DNA of 64,000 bases. Source: Balaenoptera acutorostrata (taxonomy: Eukaryota; Chordata; Mammalia; Artiodactyla; Balaenopteridae). This document shows, piece after piece, positions 37,612-48,181 of the stretch. The stretch is taken from NCBI RefSeq assembly GCF_949987535.1, contig NC_080065.1, positions 38,541,239 through 38,605,238 of the forward strand, written 5' to 3'. The first letter of the stretch is position 1; every line of letters begins with the position of its first letter. Below the pieces are notes generated by a model, which worked only from the letters and a program-made list of their open reading frames with translations, did no database searches and was not told the origin of the DNA. The position numbers were made by a program, and so were the translations under genes.

Positions 37612-37832
37612 TGTGGTTAAAACAAAGCTGTGGGGTCAGACTGTCTGGCTTCAAATCTGGGTTCTGTCATTTAGGCAAATTGTTCAGTGTCTCTCTGCCT
37701 CAGCCTCCCGTGTCTGTGAAATGGGGATAAATACTTGGACCTATCTCGTAGGGTTGTTATGAGGATGGAATTAAATAATGCATGAAAAGCACTTAGCCAC
37801 TCAGAGCATGGTTAATAGTCAGCACTTGATTA
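37612..37832 (+). mobile_element. MIR SINE, nearly complete
   Basis: Collinear MIR: 'tggttaaaacaaagctgtgg', 'cagactgtctggcttcaaat', 'tctgtgaaatggggataaat' and 'cgtagggttgttatgaggat', followed by the 'agcacttagcc' end. Confidence 0.9.
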
Positions 37833-38163
37833 GTTCATATCAAAAAATCATGTAAAAAACTGAGTTTGCACATTTACTGGCTTATCTCTGCAAGTCCAGA
37901 TTCATTGGCGAGTTCACAGCCTATGAAATGGGTGAGAGAGTGCATGTCAGACCTTCTTGATTTCTTTCTACTTCTTCAGAAAATGCTCACCCTCTATGTC
38001 TGGTGACCTTGAAGGCAGGGAGCTCAAAACAGCAAGCTTCACTTAACTACTAAGGCCACAAGAACTTCAGTGAAGTAAACACTTTGCTTGAACCACTGTT
38101 TCTGTCTCAGTGCATAAAGCAGTTACAGGGATTAACAACTGACATCCATAACAATGATATCTT

Positions 38164-38237
38164 TTTTTTTTTTTAAACATCTTTATTGAAGTATAACTGC
38201 TTTACAATGGTGTGTTAGTTTCTGCTTTATAACAAAG
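38164..38237 (-). mobile_element. micro-L1 insertion (74 bp) with TSD
   Basis: A poly-T, then the last bases of the L1 3' UTR ('catctttattgaagtataac', 'tttctgctttataacaaag'), matching the 3' end of the full-length L1 at 28.06 kb. The 14-bp TSD aacaatgatatctt is at 38150-38163 and 38238-38251, with no mismatch. The copy is truncated to its terminal tens of bases. Confidence 0.95.
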
Positions 38238-38251
38238 AACAATGATATCTT

Positions 38252-38667
38252 AAAACCATTAAGAGAAGATTAAATTAATTGCGGTATCATCTGTTGCAAA
38301 AGGCAAAGGTATGTGGGATCATTTTAGAATAATTTACACTGAAAGCAGTTTAAAAGTGGTGGAGCTTAAAGTGGCAAACGCTCAGTTATTGAGTTCATCT
38401 TCTAAACTGGCTCATGCTCTAGGGGGCGGGACCACAAAGCCAAGACTCCATCATTAAAAACTGTCCCGGTGGGTCTGCATCCAACATGCATCAGGCTCTG
38501 CATAAAAGATTGATTCTCATCCCTGAGACTGTACTAGGGGGAGGGTTAACTCAGCACTGATTGTAGCGAATCTGTGGTTGGCTGCAAGGATTTGGGATGA
38601 AGTGAGACTACACCCAAACAGTGTTGCTCTGGGAGTTCCAATCATATCAGAGAGTTAAATCTTTTAT
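38252..38667. other. non-coding sequence, nothing recognised
   Basis: No gene or repeat recognised. Confidence 0.4.
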
Positions 38668-38683
38668 AAAGAAGTGGTAACCT

Positions 38684-39190
38684 GAAGTCAGGGAGTCTGA
38701 TTCCCAGAGAAAACCATAATTCCAAAGACACATGCACCCTAGTGTTCACTGCTGCACTGTTTACAATAGCCAGGTCATGGAAGCAACCTACATGCCCATC
38801 GACAGATGAATGGATAAAGAAGATGTGGTATATAGATACAATGGAATATTACTGAGCCATAAAAAGGAACGAAACTGGGTCATTTGTAGAGACGTGGATG
38901 GATCTAGAGACTGTCATACAGAGTGAAGTAAGTCAAAAAGAGAAAAACAAATATCGTATATTAACGCATATATGTAGAATCTAGAAAAATGGTACAGATG
39001 AACTGGTTTGCAAGGCAGAAATAGAGACACAGATGTAGAGAACAAACGTACGGACACCAAGGGGGAAGAGCAGGGTAGGGGGGTGGTGGTGGGATGAATT
39101 GGGAGATCGGGATTGACATATATACACTAATATGTATAAAATAGATAACTAATAAGAACTTGCTGTATAAAAAAATAAAATTAAAAAAAA
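38684..39190 (+). mobile_element. 5'-truncated L1 with micro-inversion and TSD
   Basis: The only L1 here in plus orientation. From about 38706 it carries the end of ORF2 ('gacagatgaatggataaag', 'ccataaaaaggaacgaaac'), the 3' UTR, and an A-rich tail ending at 39190. TSDs aaagaagtggtaacct (38668-38683) and aaagaagtggcaacct (39191-39206) differ at one base. The first 20 or so bases (38683-38704) match ORF2 in the opposite orientation, so this copy looks twin-primed with a very short inverted segment. Confidence 0.93.
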
Positions 39191-39451
39191 AAAGAAGTGG
39201 CAACCTATCAACTTACTTTGAAACATACTCAGGAAAGGGCATCCAAGAAAGAATTTAGTGCAGCCTGCTTCTACATTAACTTTTCTCTCACTGCATTAAT
39301 ATCTGAGCTTCCCCTAAACACTCACTTAAGCCCTAAACGAGTATGAAGAATGTCCATGAGACTTGAAAAAAACAAGGGTTGCCCCAAGAATTTAATTCTT
39401 ACTTGCCTAACTTGGCTGGGCTACCATCCATCTAAAGCTTCTCTCTCTAGA

Positions 39452-39670
39452 CTTGGGTTTCTCCATCTTGGCATTATTGATGTTTTAGGTCAGATAAGTC
39501 CTTAGTGTGGAGGCTGCTTTGCCTCCATGATAGGACGTTAGCAGCGTCCCTGGTCTTTTCACACTAGATGCCAGCAACACACCTCCACCCAACATGAGAC
39601 AACCAAAAATGTCCCTGACCTTGTCAAATGCCACCTAAGGGAGAAAATCTTCCTGGTTGAGAACCACTGC
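39452..39670 (-). mobile_element. hAT-type (MER group) DNA transposon relic
   Basis: On the minus strand: a 'cagtggttctcaacc' terminus at about 39670, 'gacatttttggttgtctcat', 'gctggcatctagtgtgaaaa', and the other end 'ccaagatggagaaaccc' at 39452. Imperfect terminal inverted repeats fit a short Charlie-type hAT element. I do not assign the exact family. Confidence 0.75.
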
Positions 39671-41324
39671 TCTAGACTAAGAAAAGTGGCCAGAATTTGT
39701 AAACTCAACAGCTTTTTGTATGTGGTTTTTAAGTGACTGAAAAAAAAAAAAAAAAGGCCCTGAAGACAAAGTTTTCAAAATAAGCTCATGGACAAGCTAT
39801 ACTGACAGAATGCTTCAAGAGGGATCCTGTAATCACTGTGTTTGGCAAATGGGTGATTTTGCTAAGCCTCACAGCAGCTTTTCCACATGTCATGTTAATG
39901 CTAGCAAACTGACCAGTCTAGAAGGATGTGTCATCGTGGAAATCACCCTTAAAGCATTTGTCCAGACTTCTTACAAACAGGAGTGTTGCTTGTCCATCGG
40001 TGCATGTGTATAAAAACTCAGCAGGTGGGAGTAAGATTCATAAAAGCAGGATCTCAGATCTTCAAGTCTGCTTCTCATGTTTTATAGGACAAGACACTGA
40101 GGTGCAGGGGATAGAGTTTGTAGCAAAATTTATGATAAATCTCAGTGATTCAGACACTAAGCTGAAATTTTCAACAATGTAGGCACAGAACAATATAGGC
40201 ACAAAATTATTACTGAGTAAAATGTCAAAATTATACTCTTATGGCAATTTTCAAGATTTTAGGAATAAGTAAGAGGAACCAGAGACAAAATTTTAAATGT
40301 TTTCCAATTGAAGGCTCAGAAAATTAAGGATGCCATCAATGTACATTTTGCTTCAGGATTCAGAAGCTTCTGTTTCTTTTTATACCACATGATTGCATAA
40401 TGTCGATCAATTGGAAATGGTAGATTTCCATTAATTTGCCTTCTCATACTTAAACACTATGCCTACTAAATAAATTATTTGGAACTTGAATAATGGTTCA
40501 TAATTGATTTGTGCTTAAGTCAGACCAAATATTCTCACTATCTCTCTTCCTATCTCCATGCAGCATTATCTTCACCCAGATTATAATGTTAACATAAGGC
40601 GATATGAATGAATTCATCCCACTGTAACAGGATACCCATCCCTGTATCCAAATTTCTTTTACTAATTGGAGGAAACCGCTAATTGTGTATTTTAAACTTA
40701 GTGTTTTTTAAAACATCTAGCTAGCATTCATGTTTTCCACATGTGGTCAGTTCCTGATCTAAGGAAGAAACAGTAAGGCAGGAAAATGATCAGATTCAGG
40801 GGGTGTTTAACTGGAATTGGAGAACATGACAAGAAACGTACAGTGTGTTCTGGTACGTGGGAGTTTTGATTACAAGGTGTACCCTTGCTGCTTGGTGTGG
40901 TACCTCGGGCTCTGCCTAACTTTAGTTTGTGATTACCAAGGTCTCTGTAACAGAACTCTCCAGGTCAGGTATGGATCTAATATTTCTCATGCCATGTTCC
41001 AAGTATCTCCTTGTGCCTAAGCAATAAAAGGAAATCTTCCTACTGTGATATGAGTATAAACGTTATCGAAAGACTTGAGGAAATGCCTTTGACCTTTTGA
41101 CTCAAGAGGATGATCTCATTCAGAAATGGGTATGGTGTCAAAATATGAAATGTACTGGTAAAATAAGCATATGATTTGCTTTAAAAAATACTTGTTTGGG
41201 AGGCAGAGATATGATCCATTCTAGATATTTAAGGAGTGAAGTGGCTAAAAGAGATGTATTTTTACCTAAAACATGGTAGACTACACTGTCACATCTTGGC
41301 AATGATTTAAAATGAAGACTGTTA
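39671..41324. other. AT-rich non-coding sequence
   Basis: A poly-A tract lies at about 39740-39755. No gene or repeat is firmly recognised; a weak MIR-like word occurs near 40060-40110. Confidence 0.4.
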
Positions 41325-41712
41325 ATGCATTTAACAAATATTTATGGAAAGCCTGTTACTAACAGTGAGTTAGTCACTGTTATAGGTAGTAGAGATTCCA
41401 CAAAGAACAAAGTGCTTTCTTACATTTAGTGAAGGGAGACAGTCAGTAAACAAATATATGATATGTCAGGTAGAGATGAGTGCCAACGGGCAAAACAAAA
41501 CATGGTAAGGGGAAAGGTGGAGCAGGATAGGGCCAAGGGGTTGGTATTTTATATGGGATAGTCAAGGGAATGCCTCCCTAATAAGGTGACATTTGCTCAG
41601 TGAACTGAAGGAAACAGAACAGAGCCTTGTGGCTATCTGGGGGAAGATATCAGAAACTGTTATAAATGTTCCAATAGGAAATTTATTAGGACTGAGAAAG
41701 GGCAGGTCTATC
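41325..41712 (-). mobile_element. L2 LINE 3' region
   Basis: Reverse complement of the L2 3' end: 'gcatttaacaaatatttatg' at the tail, 'gagacagtcagtaaacaaat', 'tatgtcaggtagagatgag', 'gggatagtcaagggaatgcc' and 'aataaggtgacatttgctca'. Almost 400 bp is collinear, which is good preservation for L2. Confidence 0.88.
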
Positions 41713-42219
41713 TGTGCTTAGAATGAAAGGGAATGCGATAAAAGAAAAGGCGGAGCTTTGGGAAAGCATTATGGCTACATTAAACATACACACTGAATGT
41801 ATACACAGCAGTGATTGGAAAAACCATAAAATTGGATTATGTGTTTGCAAATCTTTTACATGTTTTTAAATGAGACCCATAGCTCTGTTAAACATCATGG
41901 TCATTTGTTTTAGCTGAGTTGTAATGAACATGGGATTGTCTTTTGGAGTTACCCTGCAAAGCTTAGACTAACTCAAGAAAGCAATAGTTCGGATACATTG
42001 CCCAGGCTGGATGATATTATTAATCTGGGCTGGGAAGTAACACAACCTGGTTGTGGCTGACTATGGGCCCTGGTCCAATTCACCAGATTTTGTGCCCTTT
42101 CTTTAGTGGGAAGTGGGCTTGCCTTGCCAGGCAGGAGGGAAGAAGGGGCGCAGTTTCAAGGAGGAAATACAGAAGAGTTGAATATAGGTAAAGAGCCCAT
42201 GTTACTGGAGCCTCCTACC
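41713..42219. other. non-coding sequence, nothing recognised
   Basis: No gene or repeat. The 95-codon frame at 42106-42393 starts here, but its recognisable second half is the duplicated L1 fragment. Confidence 0.45.
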
Positions 42220-42393
42220 CCAGAAATAAACCCATGCACCTATGGTCAATTAATCCATGACAAAGGAGGCAAGACAGTCTCTTCAATAAATAGTGCTGGG
42301 AAAACTGGACAGCTACATGTAAAAAAAATGAAATTAGAACATTCTTTAACACCATACACAAAAATAAACTCAAAATGGATTCATCCTCTTTAA
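42220..42393 (+). repeat. detached copy of an L1/TSD junction
   Basis: This segment repeats 44878-45071 almost exactly: L1 ORF2 sequence running directly into the TSD word ttcatcctcttta (42380-42392 here, 45058-45070 there). Differences I see are one C/A substitution near the start and a 19-nt gap here after 'ggcaagac', flanked by AAGAC repeats. Because the copy includes non-L1 target sequence joined to L1, it must descend from the inserted L1 at 42506-45057 rather than from a separate L1. The flanking bases on both sides are unrelated to those of the other copy. Confidence 0.9.
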
Positions 42394-42505
42394 GGATGCT
42401 GAGGATGCTGAGGACTTCAACACAGGCACCTTCCCAAGGGAGTCTTTTGGAAATTCTTGTCTTATATTCTGGGTCTGTATCTCAAAAGGGCCTTCATCCT
42501 CTTTA

Positions 42506-42915
42506 TTTTTTTTTTAACTTTTTATTTTATATTGGAGTATAGTTGATTAACAATGTTGTGTTAGTTTCAGGTGTACAACAAAGCGATTCAGTTATACATA
42601 TACATGTATCTATTCTTTTTCAAACTCTTTTCCCAATTAGTTTGTTACAGAATATTGAGCAGAGTTCCCTGTGCTATACAGTAGGTCCCTGTTGGTTATC
42701 CATTTTATTTAATTTTTTTAAACTTTTTATTTTATATTGGAGTATAGCCAATTAACAATGTTGTGATAGTTTCAGGTGCACAGCAAAGCAACTCAGCCAT
42801 ACATATCCATGTATCCATTCTCCCTCAGACTCCCCTCCCATCCAGCCTGCCACATAACATTAAGCAGAGTTCCCTGTGCTGTACAGTAGGTCCTGTTGGT
42901 TATCCATTTTAAATA
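42506..42915 (-). repeat. tandem duplication of L1 3' UTR end, about 205-bp period
   Basis: The block beginning aactttttattttatattgg occurs at 42516 and again at 42721, each followed by about 190 bp of matching 3' UTR. The copies are clearly diverged (for example 'agtatagttgatt' against 'agtatagccaatt'). It could be a tandem 3' UTR architecture or a second truncated L1 that landed in the A-tail of the first. Confidence 0.85.
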
Positions 42916-43236
42916 TAGCAGTGTGCACCTGTCAATCCCAAGCTCCCTAACTATCCCTCCCCGCCCCCTTGGCCATAAGTTCATTCTCTAAGCCTGTGAG
43001 TCTGTTTCTGTTCTGTAAATAAGCTCATTTGTAACATTTTTTTAAGATTCTGCACATAAGTGATATATGATATTTCTCCTTCTCTGTCTGACTTACTTCA
43101 CTCAGTATGACAATCTCTAGGTCCATCCATGCTGTTGCAAATGGCATTATTTCATTCTTTTTATGGCTGAGTAATATTCCATTGTATATATGTACCACAT
43201 CTTCTTTATCCATTCTTCTGTCGATGGACATTTAGG

Positions 43237-43953
43237 TTAATTCCATGTCTTGTCTATTGTAAACAGCACTGCAATGAACATCGGGGTGTATGTGTCCTTC
43301 TGGACCATGTTTTTCTCTGGGTATATGCCCAGGATTGGGATTGCAGGATCATATGGTAGCTCTGTTTTTAGTTTCTTAAGGAACCTCCATACTGTTCTCC
43401 ATAGTGGCTGCCCCAGTTTACAATCCCACCAACAGTGTAGGAGTGTTCCCTTCTCTCCACACCCTCCCCAGCATTTTTTGTCTGTGGATTTTTTGATGAT
43501 AGCCATTCTGACTGGTGTGAAGTCATAATTTGTAGTTTTGTTTTTCATTTCTCTGGTAATTAGTGATGTTGAGCATCTTTTCATGTGCCTCTTGGCCATC
43601 TGTATGTCTTCTTTGGAGAAATGTCTGTTTAGGTCTTCTGCCCAATTTTTGATTGGGTTGTTTGTTTTGATGATATTAAGCCGCATGAGCTGTTTGTAAA
43701 TTTTGGAGACTAATCCCTTGTTGGTCACATCATTTGCAAATATTTTCTCCCATTCTGTGGGTTGTCTTTTCATTTTGTTTATGGTTTCCTTTGCTGTGCA
43801 AAAGGTTTTGAGTTTAATTAGGTCCCATTTGCATATTTTTGTTTTTATTTCCATTGCTCTGGGAGACAGATTGTAAAAGATATTGCTGCGATTTATGTCA
43901 GAGAGTGTTCTGCCTATGTTTTTTTCTAAGAGTTTTATAGTGTACAGTCTCAT
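43237..43953 (-). pseudogene. L1 ORF2 C-terminal part in the twin-primed L1
   Basis: 238 codons are open on the minus strand. They include the region after the reverse transcriptase ([20 protein letters not shown]) and the cysteine/histidine knuckle ([18 protein letters not shown]), and end at a premature stop at 43237. An ORF2 remnant continues in another frame to about 43025. Confidence 0.92.
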
Positions 43954-45057
43954 ATTATTTGAAGAGATGCAAAAAAGCTTTTGACAAAGCTCAACACCGA
44001 TTTATGATAAAAACTCTCCAGAAAGTGGGCATAGAGGGAACTTACCTCAACATAATAAAGGCCATATACGACAAACCTACAGCAAACATCATACTCAACA
44101 GTGAAAAGCTAAAAGCGTTTCCTCTAAGATCAGGAACAAGACAAGGATGTCCACTCTCACCACTTTTATTCAATATAGTTTGGAAGTCCTAGCTATGGCA
44201 ATCAGAGAAGAAAAAGAAGTAAAAGGAGTCTAAATTATAAAAGAAGAAGTAAAACTGTCACTGTTTGCAGATGACATGATACTATACACAGAAGATCCTA
44301 AAGGTGTTATTAGAAAACTACTAGAGCTCATCAATGAATTTGGTAAAGTTGCAGGTTACAAAATTAATACACAGAAATCTGGTGCATTTCTATACACTAA
44401 CAATGAAAGATCAGAAAGAGAAATTCAAGAAACAATCCCATTTACCATCGCATCAAAAAGAATAAAATACCTAGGAATAAACCTACCTAAGGAGACCAAA
44501 GACCTGTACTCTGAAAACTATAAGATGCTAATGAAAGAAATCAAATATGACACAAACAGATGGAAAGATATACCATGTTCTTGGATTGGAAAAATCAATA
44601 TTGTCAAAATGATTAAAATACCAGAGGCAATCTACAGATTCAGTGCAATCCCTATCAAATTACCAATGGCATTTTTCACAGAACTAGAATAAAAAATCTT
44701 AAAATTTGTATGGAGACACAAAGGACCCCGAATAACCAAAACAATCTTGAGAAAGAAAAATGGAGCTGGAGGAATCAGGCTTCCTGACTTCAGACTATAC
44801 TACAAAGCTATAGTTATCAAAACAGTCTGGTGCTGGCACAAAAATAGAAATATAGATCAATGGAACAGGATAGAAAGCCCAGAAATAAACACATGCACCT
44901 ATGGTCAATTAATCCATGACAAAGGAGGCAAGACTATATAATGGAGGAAAGACAGTCTCTTCAATAAATAGTGCTGGGAAAACTGGACAGCTACATGTAA
45001 AAAAAATGAAATTAGAACATTCTTTAACACCATACACAAAAATAAACTCAAAATGGA
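43950..45057 (+). pseudogene. L1 ORF2 reverse-transcriptase part, inverted segment
   Basis: Plus-strand ORF2 starts within the RT domain ([20 protein letters not shown]), followed by [13 protein letters not shown] 1-nt loss near 44185 and a TAA near 44232 break it just before the catalytic FADD (44264-44275). A CAA-to-TAA change at 44690-44692 breaks it again. The segment ends in ORF2 at 'actcaaaatgg', joined directly to the TSD. Confidence 0.92.
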
Positions 45058-45070
45058 TTCATCCTCTTTA

Positions 45071-45779
45071 AAGGTGAAAAGAAAAGAGGCATTAGTTAGC
45101 CCTGCCCCTTTCAACTAAGAATTGCTCAGGTTTTTGAATGTTAACATGAAACGGGGTCACCTGTACCAGTTGGAAGTGGTTTCCCTGTTTTCAAGGACAG
45201 TCAGATTTCACCTATACACCTCTCAGGCTTTCCCTGCCTTGAGGGATTTTGAGCATGTGTGTTGGGAGTCATTGGCTGTTAAAGAAAGGAGGACTTTCTT
45301 TAGCAGTCAACAGCTGTTGACTAGAAGGAGAAGGAGACCAGCATAGGACCAGCAGGAGAAGATGCTAGAATTCTGCTTTTTAGAGCTGTTGAGAATTTCT
45401 GTTCAAGCCCAATCCTTGGACTGATGAATCAAGAGTGATTAAAAAAGCAAGGAAGCATTTTCTAAAAGGGATGGCATCCCAGTACAAGTCATTACTTGAG
45501 CAATATTGTCCACAGTTTGCTCATTTCAAGTACTTAAGTGCTTATGGTTTTTTGCTTTTACAAGTCATAATTCTTTTAAAGTGCTGTCATATACTTAGCA
45601 AACATCTTTTGAGCATCTACCCAGAGCTCAGTCCTGCACCATGCATATTCAAAAGAAATAGGTAACATTGTCCTTGCTCTCGTGGGATTAATAGTTTTGT
45701 TAAAAAGGTAAGACTTCCAGCAGTAAAACAATCCAAGAAGGAGCAAGTGAAAAGCCAAGTAGGAGGCATTAGGTCAATG
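45071..45779. other. non-coding sequence, nothing recognised
   Basis: No gene or repeat recognised. Confidence 0.4.
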
Positions 45780-46005
45780 AGAAGAATCCAGACTTTGGAA
45801 TCAGGCAGCCCTGGGTTTGACTCAGAGCTCTGGCTCTGACCAAAAGTGTGCCTCTGTGAGACTCTCTTATCCTGTGTGGTCCTCGGCTTCCTTTTCTGTA
45901 AAATGGGACAGTAGTACCTATTACACCATTGTGTTAGATTGCTACAGTGACTCAGTAATACTATATATAAAGCAATTAGTGCCTGGAACATAATAAGCAC
46001 TTGCT
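45780..46005 (+). mobile_element. MIR SINE, nearly complete
   Basis: Collinear MIR: 'agaatccagactttggaatc', 'cctgggtttgactcagagct', 'tccttttctgtaaaatggga', 'agtagtacctattacacca' and 'tagtgcctggaacataataa', running into an ATT microsatellite at its tail. Confidence 0.9.
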
Positions 46006-46044
46006 ATATTATTATTATTACTATTATTATTATTTTATTATTAA
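46006..46044. repeat. (ATT)n microsatellite in MIR tail
   Basis: About 12 ATT/TTA triplets with two interruptions, directly following the MIR. It probably arose from the MIR's 3' 'attattatt' end. Confidence 0.88.
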
Positions 46045-47689
46045 TCGGACAAATAATTAGGTCTGTGTTCTAGTTTTGATTCTGTGGTTATTTAGAGAGC
46101 TTTGATAAGTCACTTAACTTTGTCACACCATCTGTATAGATCATCTCTAAAGCTAAGGGAACAGTCTCTATACAATATATTTACCTCCAAAATTCATGGT
46201 ATTTTGAACTGAAATGTAGCGAGCAGAAGCCTCAATGGATGCTTCTCCTTCTTCATACTTACACTAGTGCTAACAATATAACATCCACATTGACTGAGAA
46301 CTTGCTCTGGAGTAGAAGCCATAACGGGCTCTTCATGTTCTTTGTTATTCACTCCATGTGACACACTCAATGAGATGGATAACCTTGTCCTGTTTCGTAG
46401 ATTCTAAGCCATATTTTATCCAGTTTAATGTTTTTGAAGTCAGGATGCACTGTGTAATTGATACGTATAATTGATACCGTGGTAATGTTTTACTCTTTTT
46501 TCTTTCCCAAAGGTCATTTCTAAGTGAGCTGTGGCATCTTATAACTGATGAAATCCTTGAAACAAGGGAAATGAATAATTTTTCCTATATTTTGGATGAT
46601 AAAAATGGGGCTTAACGAAGTTAACTTACATTAATGAAAGTAAGAAAGGCGAAGTTAGCAATTGACTAAGCTTTTTTCTGGTTTTGCTCACTCTACCATA
46701 CTTCTTGGGAGCAAAAGGTTAAACAAGTTGCCAATATATAATCCTTTGTTCACCTCATTTTTCATAGAAAAATAATGTTTGATCATCCCTAGATTGAGCC
46801 ATAGATTGCCTATTTATTCTAGCCAGACTTCATAGACTGTCTTGTGCAATGTAATGTTGACGTCTGTTGGCTGTTGACATCATTGGTGACATTGGTCAGT
46901 CTGAAAAGTTATTTTCCTTTAGATAAGAACCTATTGGACTCATAGATCTTTTTAAGAAATCTCACCCTGACCTGAGTTCACCTGGGTGATACCAGCGGAT
47001 TTTTCCCTAGACTTTCAGGATCCTGGGTCCTTACAAGGAAATGGGGACATAGTCATTAGCAGTTGATTATTAAGCAAATTCATTGAAAATTAACAGCAGT
47101 ATTCTTTGACCTCAGCCTTTATAGCCACACTGCTAATCTTCAGTAAATATAAGATTGTATTACTAATCTATTGACTTTTAGCACAAATTAGCTATCAAAT
47201 GGGCCAGTTGTTACTGTTAACCTTTTTTTTTTTTGAAGTATATTAAAATTCTTATTTCAGGTGTTTCTTTCTCTGGAACACAATCTTAGGGCCTTTTATA
47301 GGCCAGGAGAACCTCCCGAACAATCTTATTAAGCTGATTAATTATATCAGATCACCTCTGTCATCAAAATGGTTACAGTTTCAGAGTCACAGTCAATAGA
47401 AAAAAACTTCAATAAAAGTGACCACTAACCTTTGTAAGTATCCTTTGATTTGAGAAGTGAAACTTTTATTGAAAAAAGCAATTTGCAGACCTGGTTCCCT
47501 GTTCTGTTATTCTGAGGTTCTTAACAGTGGAGTGCTGTCTCTACCTTTAACAGGAGATAGGTGTTAGCATATTCACCTAGACTGAATGAATGAATATATT
47601 ATATGTTTGGGATTTGCTTTTCCTTCCTCTGGTCTAGCAGCTTCAGCACCAAAGTATAGTTGTAAAATTACACATGGTGGAATCTGAAA
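46045..47689. other. AT-rich non-coding sequence
   Basis: A weak MIR-like trace lies near 46295-46395. Otherwise no recognised gene or repeat. Confidence 0.4.
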
Positions 47690-48060
47690 TGATATATGTG
47701 TCAGTCAGGGTCCCAGCAAGAAACAGAATCTAACTCAGAAGTTTCAAGAGACTTTGATAAGGGGAGATGCAGGAAGCGTGGGTGAGGTTAAAGTCACCAA
47801 CGAGCCACGCTGGGGCACTCAGACCCAAGCCACAGGGAGGCTGTTACCACCCCTAGACCTGGAGCAGCAGTGGGAAGAAACTGTATTGCTGTCATTCTGG
47901 GAGGAGGGGCCACATGATAGAAGCAAGGGTCCTGTAGGGACAGGCTCTGCCAGCGAACCGGGATTGTGGGGAGGTCATCCCCGACCTCTCTTTCAACCTT
48001 CTAATCTCTGTTGTTCAAATGCAGTGGGGAGTCAGCCCACAGCAGCCCACTCCTGAGGTG
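47690..48060. mobile_element. probable interspersed repeat, family not assigned
   Basis: Opens with 'gtcagtcagggtcccagcaa' and 'gaaacagaatctaactcaga', phrases I associate with a dispersed mammalian repeat that may be LTR-like. I cannot name the family or strand from sequence alone. The plus frame at 47754-48056 lies inside and shows no known domain. Confidence 0.4.
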
Positions 48061-48181
48061 CGGGAAAGAGAAAACCTAGAACAGATCTGCTAGGTGAGAG
48101 GAACCAAATAGAAAATAACCAGCCCAGATGGGAAATGCTAGTTTAGAGCCCACAAACTGCCAAAAAAAGAATGGTATATTC

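Larger units (their letters stand above)
42506..45057 (-). mobile_element. twin-primed (5'-inverted) L1 with 13-bp TSD
   Basis: The 3' portion (42506 to about 43945) is on the minus strand: poly-T, 3' UTR, then the ORF2 C-terminus. The 5' portion (about 43950-45057) is ORF2 reverse transcriptase and beyond, on the plus strand. The two parts are nearly adjacent in L1 coordinates, with only a couple of dozen bases lost, which is the hallmark of twin priming. TSD ttcatcctcttta is at 42493-42505 and 45058-45070. The 3' UTR end is present twice in tandem (42516 and 42721 starts). The upstream portion of ORF2, ORF1 and the 5' UTR are absent. Confidence 0.95.
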
